Shown: positions 1 through 6,300 of the stretch, in pieces
Numbering within the stretch: the stretch's first letter is position 1
Layout: every line of letters starts with the position of its first letter
Assembly: GCA_021808665.1 (NCBI GenBank)
Contig: JAKBBA010000122.1
Span: forward strand, 1-9,246
Direction: 5' to 3'
Origin: Actinomycetes bacterium
GTDB lineage: Bacteria; Actinomycetota; Acidimicrobiia; Acidimicrobiales; Palsa-688
Length of the DNA stretch: 9,246 nt
The notes under the pieces: generated by a model
The model's input: the letters and a program-made list of their open reading frames with translations, nothing else
Told to the model about the DNA's origin: nothing
Databases searched by the model: none
Translations under genes and position numbers: made by a program

Positions 1-2
1 GA

Positions 3-170
3 CAACACGAGGTCCTATCGAGATACCATTTTAGGACAAGGCGCCAAGTGAAACAGATCGTTGTCGAATGGGCTTTTAACTTCTATAACAGTCGACGCAG
101 GCACAGCGCTTGCGACTCGAAGTCACCCATCGACTACGAGACAGCCTGGTCCAACCAGGCGGCAGCATAA
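3..170 (+). CDS. IS3-family transposase (integrase domain), C-terminal fragment cut by the window edge
   Basis: Frame 3 is open from the window start to TAA at 168-170. It ends with a sequence containing VEWAFNFYNSRRRHSACD followed by KSPIDYE. The pattern FYNxRRRHSxxxxxSPxxYE is the hallmark C-terminus of the DDE (rve) integrase domain in IS3-family OrfB transposases, just after the catalytic glutamate region. Only about 55 residues are visible, so the DDE residues themselves and the orfA/orfB frameshift cannot be seen. The fragment is partial only because the window begins here. Whether the complete copy is intact is unknown. Confidence 0.82.
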   Translation, partial: QHEVLSRYHFRTRRQVKQIVVEWAFNFYNSRRRHSACDSKSPIDYETAWSNQAAA

Positions 171-201
171 CGGAAGCCTCCACGATCCCAGGGGAAGCTC
201 A
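171..201 (+). repeat. Right terminal inverted repeat of the IS3-family element
   Basis: It starts one base after the transposase stop. Its outer end reads TGAGCTTCCCCTGGGATCG on the minus strand, which fits IS3-family ends (TG outermost, C-rich block, then a GGAGG-like block inward). The partner repeat lies outside the window, so the exact length is estimated. Confidence 0.65.
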
Positions 202-216
202 CCAGGAGAATCCTGG
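202..216. repeat. Perfect 6-bp inverted repeat immediately abutting the IS end
   Basis: CCAGGA and TCCTGG are exact inverted repeats separated by GAA, beginning at the first base after the predicted IS end. It could be a target-site feature or a small hairpin that stops transcription leaving the IS. No T-run follows, so a classical intrinsic terminator is not supported. Confidence 0.5.
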
Positions 217-354
217 TAGTCGATGATGCCGAATCAGGGGTGGGCCGTGTCACAGGCATACGCGGCGGCCAGCTCAGCACCTCGCTATTGTCGATTTGTT
301 GTGTATATGTGGCTAAGACGCAATGGATCATCTATCTTGAGCAATCTTGCGGCG

Positions 355-383
355 TTGTCTTGTCGTGTTGGTCCTCTTACGAT
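355..383 (+). promoter_or_regulatory. Candidate sigma70-type promoter of the arginine operon
   Basis: TTGTCT (355-360) and TACGAT (378-383) are separated by exactly 17 bases, a layout matching a primary-sigma promoter with a good -10 and a moderate -35. It would start transcription around 390, leaving a leader of about 17 bases that still holds the ribosome binding site AAGGAG (397-402). The promoter lies inside the inverted repeat at 359-399. Assigned by eye, so moderate to low confidence. Confidence 0.4.
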
Positions 384-399
384 AAGGGGAGACGACAAG
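359..399 (+). promoter_or_regulatory. Nested inverted repeat over promoter and ribosome binding site (operator or leader hairpin)
   Basis: CTTGTCGT (359-366) and ACGACAAG (392-399) are perfect 8-base inverted repeats with starts 33 bases apart, close to three helical turns. Between them a second pairing is possible: TCCTCTTA (372-379) with TAAGGGGA (383-390), eight pairs including one G-U, loop CGA. The right outer arm covers the AAG of the AAGGAG ribosome binding site. If the start of transcription is near 390 this is best read as a DNA operator flanking the promoter. If transcription starts further upstream, the RNA could fold and mask the ribosome binding site. Confidence 0.45.
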
Positions 400-406
400 G
401 AGAGCT

Positions 407-1252
407 ATGTTTGCCAGTCCCAGCGCAACCGCCTTGCGGAGTACGACCCGACGTTCACGGGCTCGGCGCTTTTTGATGTGTCCGCCCGTGTACTTCGAGG
501 TGTCGTATTCGATCAACCCTTGGATGGACGTCGACGTTAAGGTGGATCGTGATTTGGCTATGTGGCAGTGGTCGGAGTTGCGGGACTGCTATAGGCGTCT
601 CGGGCATCTTGTCGAGGTGGTCAGGCCGGAGCCAGGTTTGCCTGACATGGTGTTCGCTGCGAACGCTGGGATCGTCCGCGGTGACCGGGTGTTGGTCGCG
701 AATTTCACTCATCCCGAGCGCCAAGGTGAAAGCTTGGCCTACGGTCGCTGGTTCGAAGGCCGAGGGTTTGGTACTATCGCTACGGCTAGTCACCGAAACG
801 AGGGTGAGGGCGACGTCCTGTGTGCCGGCGACGTGATGTTGGCCGGTACGGGTTTCCGAACTTCTGTGGATGCCCACCAGGAGCTACGGGATTTCTTCGG
901 TGTTCGAGTCGTCACACTTGAACTGGTCGATCCCCGCTTCTATCACCTCGATACTGCGCTGGCTGTTTTGGATCCGAACACGGTCGCTTACTTTCCGGGG
1001 GCGTTCTCGGCGTCTAGCGTGTCGGCGATCGAGGGCCTTTTCCCCGATCCTGTGCGTGTCGAGGAGGTCGACGCGTGCGAGTTCGGCCTGAACGCCATGT
1101 CCGACGGCTTCAACGTCGTGCTGTCTCATAGCGCGGTCGGATTTCACGAGCAGCTACGTGACCGCGGGTTCAATCCGGTTGGTGTTGATATGAGCGAACT
1201 GATTAAGGCGGGTGGGAGCGCTAAGTGCGCGACTTTGGAGCTGAGACCGTGA
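407..1252 (+). CDS. Arginine dihydrolase / dimethylargininase-family guanidino hydrolase
   Basis: This 281-residue protein belongs to the amidinotransferase/deiminase (pentein) fold. Near the N-terminus it carries RFLMCPP followed by INPWMD, then PDMVFAANAG (D80, N86), FYHLDTAL (H180) and a C-terminal GGSAKCATLEL with the nucleophile C274. This Asp-His-Cys arrangement is that of DDAH and of cyanobacterial arginine dihydrolase (ArgZ, N-terminal half of AgrE), whose signature blocks it resembles. The likely reaction is removal of the arginine guanidino nitrogens to give ornithine or citrulline. Hydrolysis of methylarginines (dimethylargininase, as annotated for mycobacterial relatives) is the alternative. 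The ATG has AAGGAG four bases upstream. The preceding N-terminal tail is basic and poorly conserved in appearance. Its stop overlaps the next start (GTGA), and the next gene uses ornithine, which favours the arginine-to-ornithine role. Family assignment is firm; the substrate is inferred. Confidence 0.88.
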   Translation: MFASPSATALRSTTRRSRARRFLMCPPVYFEVSYSINPWMDVDVKVDRDLAMWQWSELRDCYRRLGHLVEVVRPEPGLPDMVFAANAGIVRGDRVLVANFTHPERQGESLAYGRWFEGRGFGTIATASHRNEGEGDVLCAGDVMLAGTGFRTSVDAHQELRDFFGVRVVTLELVDPRFYHLDTALAVLDPNTVAYFPGAFSASSVSAIEGLFPDPVRVEEVDACEFGLNAMSDGFNVVLSHSAVGFHEQLRDRGFNPVGVDMSELIKAGGSAKCATLELRP

Positions 1253-2304
1253 GCGTGTTGTTCGTGGATGTCGCGTCGATGGCGCGTTGGGTGTCTGAGC
1301 GGTCCGCGGAGCGGATACTTGTCGAACTGGCGGGCGAGATAGAGGACGACTTCGCCAGGTGGGAGTCTTTCGACAAGACGCCCCGGTTGGCGTCGCATTC
1401 GACGGATGGAGTTATCGAGCTGATGCCCGCTAGCGATGGCCGCCAGTACGGGTTCAAGTACGTCAATGGTCACCCGAAGAACCCTGAAAGGGGATTCCAG
1501 ACTGTCACGGCGTTCGGTGTTCTCGCTGACGTAAGAAGCGGCTATCCCGTTCTTTTGTCCGAGATGACGATACTGACAGCTTTGCGGACCGCGGCGACTT
1601 CGGCGATGGCGGCCCGTCACCTTGCAAGGCGCGGTTCGCGGGTCATGTCGCTTATTGGCTGCGGCGCGCAGGCAGAGTTCCAAGCTCTCGCGTTCAAGGC
1701 GATCGTCGGCATAGAGCACTTCCGGTTCTGGGACACTGACCGCAAGGCTATGGACAAGTTCGAGCGCAACGCCGGCCGTTTGGGTCTGGCGGTTACGCGT
1801 GCCGGGGGTCCGATCGATGTCGTCGAAGGCGCGGACGTGATCACGACATGCACTGCGGACAAGGCGAATGCTGTCGTTCTCGGCGACAGGTCTGTGCGAC
1901 CGGGTGTGCACATCAACGCGATAGGTGGGGACTGTCCGGGCAAGACGGAGCTCGACCCGCGCATATTGAGTCGTTCGAGTGTGTTCGTCGAGTACGAGCC
2001 ACAGACCCGCGTCGAGGGTGAGATACAGAACCAGCCTTCCGATTTCCCCGTGACCGAGCTTTGGACGGTCATAAAGGGGGGGAATCCGGGACGTCGGGAC
2101 GCCTCGGAGGTCACCGTTTTCGACTCGGTAGGTTTTGCGATCGAGGACTTTTCCGCCTTGCGATACCTAGCCGACAGGATCGCCGGTAGCGAATACGCGG
2201 CGACGATCGACTTGGTGGCGGAGCCTGGCGATCCTAAGGACCTCTTCGCCTTGGCGAGTCCCGGGGATGTGAGGTTGGTTGCTGCTGGTCTTTCGAGGTC
2301 GTGA
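1249..2304 (+). CDS. ocd: Ornithine cyclodeaminase (mu-crystallin family)
   Basis: This 351-residue enzyme deaminates and cyclises L-ornithine to L-proline with bound NAD. Visible family features are KYVNGHPKN (K70), SEMTILTALRTAATSA (R113), the Rossmann dinucleotide loop GCGAQAEFQ (G137, G139) and INAIGGDCPGKTELD (D228). These correspond to the Lys, Arg and Asp that bind and activate ornithine in the characterised Pseudomonas putida enzyme, and the length is almost the same. The GTG at 1249 is chosen because it overlaps the upstream stop as GTGA and has GGAG eight bases upstream; an in-frame GTG at 1225 lies further inside the previous gene. It sits between two guanidino/ureido hydrolases and upstream of putA, exactly where an ornithine-to-proline step is needed. 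A seven-G run lies at 2076-2082. Related alanine or ketimine reductases share the fold, but the context and D228 favour ornithine cyclodeaminase. Confidence 0.93.
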   Translation: MSVLFVDVASMARWVSERSAERILVELAGEIEDDFARWESFDKTPRLASHSTDGVIELMPASDGRQYGFKYVNGHPKNPERGFQTVTAFGVLADVRSGYPVLLSEMTILTALRTAATSAMAARHLARRGSRVMSLIGCGAQAEFQALAFKAIVGIEHFRFWDTDRKAMDKFERNAGRLGLAVTRAGGPIDVVEGADVITTCTADKANAVVLGDRSVRPGVHINAIGGDCPGKTELDPRILSRSSVFVEYEPQTRVEGEIQNQPSDFPVTELWTVIKGGNPGRRDASEVTVFDSVGFAIEDFSALRYLADRIAGSEYAATIDLVAEPGDPKDLFALASPGDVRLVAAGLSRS

Positions 2305-2316
2305 GGCGGTGAGATT

Positions 2317-3351
2317 GTGAGCTTGCAAGCGCCGGACAGCGTGGTGATGGTCCGTCCCCTTCGTTTCGCCCCGAACGCCGAGACCGCCGCCGACAACTTC
2401 TTCCAGGCGCGCACGGTCGCGTCGTCGGCTTCACTGGCTGACGCCGCGTATAGGGAAGTGACCCTGGTGGCGCAAGAGCTTGCCGATCGTGGAGTGGAAG
2501 TCCACTTGTTCGACGATCCCTTGGATCACAGGCCCGACAGCGTCTTTCCCAACAACTGGTTCTCCACCCATCCCGACGGCCGCGTGGCGCTTTATCCGAT
2601 GTACGCTCCGAACCGCCGATCCGAGCGGCGATCCGACATTATCGCTGTCCTTCGCCGCGAGTTCCGTGTCGTGTCCGTGCATGACTACTCGGTCTTAGAG
2701 GACGACGAGATGTACCTGGAGGGTACGGGGGCAATGGTGCTCGACCATGTGCAGGGTATCGCCTACGTAGCCCGGTCGTTGCGTTCTGACGACCGGGCCG
2801 TCGACGTGGTGTGCGGCGATCTCGGCTACGAGACCGTGATGTTCGCAACGCGCGACCTTCGTGGCCGGCCGATCTACCACACGAACGTCATGATGGCCGT
2901 CGGCTCCTCGGTCGCTTTGGTAGCGTTGGATGCCATCGCCGACGAGGAAGAACGCAGGAGTGTGCAGGGAAGCCTTCGGGCGAGCGGGCACGAGGTTGTC
3001 GAGCTGTCCCTCTCGCAGGTCGACGCGTTCGCTGGTAACGCCATCGAAGTCATGACGGGCCGTGGCCCTGTCTTGGTCATGTCGGCTCGTGGCTTCGAAA
3101 GCCTCGAGCCTGCGCAGCTACGGGTCATCTCTGAGCACGTGGAGATACTCCCAATTCGGGTACCGACCATCGAACTTGCCGGCGGTTCCGTGAGATGTAT
3201 GGTGGCCGGCATACACTTGGCGCGCCGCGCTCAGCGCTTCGCTGCCCGATCCGGGGCGTTGCGATTCTGGTCTGTGGCAGCCCCTGCTGGAGGGGACGTG
3301 TCTCTGGTGCCGCCGGCGCCAGCGTTGGCTTCGAGCGGAGTTGGGCAATGA
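2317..3351 (+). CDS. ctlX: CtlX-family citrulline hydrolase (ureidase) homologue
   Basis: This 344-residue pentein-fold protein is distinct from the first gene. It has the CtlX pattern: VVMVRPLRFAPNAET near the N-terminus, PDSVFPNNWFSTHPDG (D74), LYPMYAPNRRSERR, YLEGTGAMVLD (E135), IYHTNVMMAVG (H188) and GGSVRCMVAGIHL (C294, nucleophile). Characterised CtlX in Francisella hydrolyses citrulline to ornithine, ammonia and carbon dioxide. In this operon it would feed ornithine to the upstream cyclodeaminase. The start is a GTG twelve bases after the ocd stop with only a weak ribosome binding site (GAGG/GGTGAG); GTG 2341 or ATG 2347 are possible alternatives. Residues from about 302 on, after the usual family end, form an Ala/Ser/Pro-rich tail with no recognisable domain. 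The stop overlaps the putA start as ATGA. Family call is strong; citrulline specificity is inferred. Confidence 0.86.
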   Translation: MSLQAPDSVVMVRPLRFAPNAETAADNFFQARTVASSASLADAAYREVTLVAQELADRGVEVHLFDDPLDHRPDSVFPNNWFSTHPDGRVALYPMYAPNRRSERRSDIIAVLRREFRVVSVHDYSVLEDDEMYLEGTGAMVLDHVQGIAYVARSLRSDDRAVDVVCGDLGYETVMFATRDLRGRPIYHTNVMMAVGSSVALVALDAIADEEERRSVQGSLRASGHEVVELSLSQVDAFAGNAIEVMTGRGPVLVMSARGFESLEPAQLRVISEHVEILPIRVPTIELAGGSVRCMVAGIHLARRAQRFAARSGALRFWSVAAPAGGDVSLVPPAPALASSGVGQ

Positions 3352-6300
3352 CGCTGCCAGCCGGTGGCGTTCAACTCGACCGTGACGAAGTCGTCGTCGA
3401 GGTCGAGTCTTTGGTCAAGCGTTGGCTTGCGGCGGCGGCCGCCATGCCCGTGGACGCGGCGGCCGGCCGCCTCGCCGGGATGCTCAAGGATCCCGGGGGA
3501 CTTGACTTCACCGTGGGCTTCGTGGACCGTGTTATCCGTCCTGAGGACGCCGGAGTCGCCGCGAGCAACCTTCGCGAGCTTGTATCGCAGTGCCCGGCGT
3601 TCCTTGCTTGGCATCTGCGTCTTGGGTTAAGGGTCGGTGCGGTCTCGTCTCGGGTAGCGCCAGGGCTGACTATCCCGGTCGTGCGACGCGCCCTGCGCCG
3701 CACGGTCAGTCACCTGCTCGTCGACGCTAGCGACGCCAAGCTTTCGAAGATGATCGCAAAGCTTCGCGGCCGGGGAGTGAAGCTGAACATAAACCTTCTC
3801 GGCGAGGCGGTTCTCGGCGCCGGCGAAGCGCGACGGCGCGTGGAGGCCACCACCGATCTGCTCATGCGCGACGACGTGGACTACGTGTCGATCAAGGTGA
3901 GCGCCGCCGTCCCTCCGCATCCCCCGCTTGCTTTCGACCAGGCTGTCGACGCGATCCAAGCTAGTTTGACTCCCCTCTTCGAGTTGGCGGCGAGGTCGCC
4001 AACCCCGAAGTTCATCAACTTGGACATGGAGGAGTACCGGGACCTGGACCTCACCGTGGCCGTGTTCACGAAGCTGTTGGACCGCCCCGAGTTCTTGCAT
4101 CTAGAAGCTGGCATCGTGTTGCAGGCGTACCTGCCCGACGCGCTCCGCTGGATGATCCACCTCCAAGAGTGGGCCGCCCGCCGGCGCGCAAGGGGGGGGC
4201 AGGGGATCAAGATCCGCTTGGTCAAGGGCGCCAACCTTCCGATGGAGCGCGTCGAGGCGTCGCTGCACGGATGGCCGCTCGCGACCTGGGCGAGCAAACA
4301 GCAGACCGACACCAACTACAAGCGGGTGTTGAACTACGCGTTGACACCCGAACGCGTGGCGAACGTCCGCGTCGGTGTCGCCGGTCACAACCTCTTCGAC
4401 ATCGCCTACGCGTGGACCATCGCCGGCGAACGAAACGTGCGTCCGGGCGTCGAGTTCGAAATGCTGCTCGGCATGGCGGAAAGCCAGGCCAGGGCGGTGA
4501 GCGAGACCGTGGGACCGCTGCTGGTCTACGTTCCGGTAGTCCACCCAAAAGACTTCGACGTCGCGATCTCATACCTGGTTCGACGCCTCCAAGAGGGCGC
4601 CAGCGACGACAACTTCCTGTCAGCTGCTTTCGACTTGAACGACGACGCCGGCTTGTACGAGCGGGAAAGGAACCGCTTTGTGGCGTCGCTCGCCGCTCTC
4701 GATGATACCGTTCCGACCCCGAACCGGACCCAAGATCGACGTCGAAGTGCCAGCTCGCTACCGAAGCGTTCGTTCCGAAACTCGCCTGACACTGACCCGT
4801 CGCTTCCCGCCAATCGCCAGTGGGCGAAAGCGATCACCGAGCGGATCCCCACGAGCCGACTCGGCGACGACCTCGTGGCAGCTCACACGGTGACCGACGC
4901 CGCGCAGATCCAAGCGGCGATCGGCGCAGCGTCGGCCGCGAGCAGCTCGTGGGCTGCTGTCGGGGCCGGCGCAAGGGCGGCGATCCTGCGCAAAGCGGCG
5001 TTGGTGTTCGAGCAGCGCCGAGCCGCTCTGATCGAGGTCATGGCCGCCGAGACAGGCAAAACCGTCGACCAGGGCGACCCCGAGGTGTCCGAGGCGGTCG
5101 ACTTCCTCAACTACTACGCGACTCTGGCCGAACAGCTCGAAACCATCGACGGCGCCCGGCCGGAGCCCGTCGGCGTCACCGTAGTCACGCCACCATGGAA
5201 CTTCCCGGTAGCGATACCGGCCGGATCGACAGCCGCTGCACTGGCCGCCGGCTCGGCCGTGATTGTCAAGCCCGCACCCCAAGCCCGCCGCTGCGGGTCG
5301 CTGCTGGTGGAAGCACTGTGGGACGCTGGCGTTCCCCGCGAAGTGTTACGCCTCGTCCACGCCGACGAAAGCGACCTCGGACGCCTCCTCGTGGCGGACC
5401 CCCGGGTGGACCGGTTGATCTTGACCGGCGGTTTCGAGACGGCCCAGCTGTTTCGAAGCTTCCGGCCGGACCTGCAGCTTCTGGCCGAGACGAGCGGTAA
5501 GAACTCGATGATCGTCACCCCCCAAGCCGACCTGGACCAGGCCGTGAAGGACCTTGTCCATTCGGCGTTCGGGCACGCCGGCCAGAAGTGCTCAGCGGCG
5601 TCCCTCGCCATCCTCGTAGGGTCCGTGGCCGCCTCCAGGAGGTTCCTCGGCCAGCTCGCCGACGCAGTCAGCTCGCTCCGGGTCGGCTATCCGTCGGACC
5701 CGTCAGCTCAGATGGGCCCGCTCGTCGAGCCGGCAAGCGGAAAGCTGCTGCGGGCTCTCACCGTGCTGTCGCCTGGAGAGGCGTGGCTCGTGGAGCCAAA
5801 GCAACTAGACGACGCGGGTCGCCTCTGGTCGCCGGGCGTGAAATCCGGGGTCGTACGCGGATCGGAGTTCCACCTGACCGAGTACTTCGGCCCGGTGCTG
5901 GGTCTAATGGCCGCGGCGAACCTCGACGAGGCGATCGAAATCCAAAATCAAGTGGACTTCGGACTCACTGCAGGCCTGCACTCACTCGAGCGCGCAGAGA
6001 TCGAGAAGTGGCTCGCAAAGGTCCAAGCGGGGAACCTGTACATCAACAGGGGTATCACCGGGGCGATAGTCCGCCGGCAGCCCTTCGGCGGCTGGAAGAA
6101 GTCGTCGGTCGGGGCAGGAACGAAAGCCGGAGGCCCCAACTACCTGCTAGCGCTATCGGACTGGAAGTCCACACCGGCGACACTCGCGGCGCCGCTGACC
6201 CCGAAAATCCGACAGCTCCTCGACGCTGCGGTATCAGCCGGGTTGGAAGAAACCGACTTTCTAGCGCGGGCCGTCGGATCGGACGCGGTCGCATGGCGAG

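Larger units (their letters stand above)
1..201 (+). mobile_element. IS3-family insertion sequence, right (3') end only
   Basis: The left edge of the window is the tail of an IS3-family element. It comprises the transposase C-terminus (stop TAA at 168-170) and, directly after it, a sequence at 171-201 that read inversely begins TGAGCTTCCCCTGGGATCG, the TG-start and purine/pyrimidine layout typical of IS3-family terminal repeats. The element therefore probably ends at the A at 201. The left end is outside the window, so neither the matching repeat nor the 3-4 base target duplication can be checked. The IS reads toward the arginine operon, which starts 206 bases beyond its end. Confidence 0.8.
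217..406. other. Non-coding region between the IS and the arginine operon
   Basis: No credible gene lies between the IS end and the ATG at 407. Short open frames here show no recognisable protein pattern. The stretch is more AT-rich than its surroundings around 281-345, as expected for a regulatory region. It contains three TCTTG direct repeats (335, 345, 358), a promoter candidate (355-383) and the inverted repeat at 359-399. Confidence 0.6.

Noticed and set aside
223..540. Open frames between the IS and the operon
   Set aside because: They have no recognisable motif or convincing ribosome binding site, and they run into the first operon gene in the wrong frame.
1225..1248. Earlier GTG start for ornithine cyclodeaminase
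   Set aside because: It would add eight residues with no family match. The GTG at 1249 has GGAG eight bases upstream and a typical GTGA overlap.
3195..3347. Longer putA reading with an upstream ATG, adding 51 residues
   Set aside because: The added stretch lies inside ctlX in another frame and has no PutA-like sequence. The ATG at 3348 overlaps the ctlX stop as ATGA and has GGAG at suitable distance.
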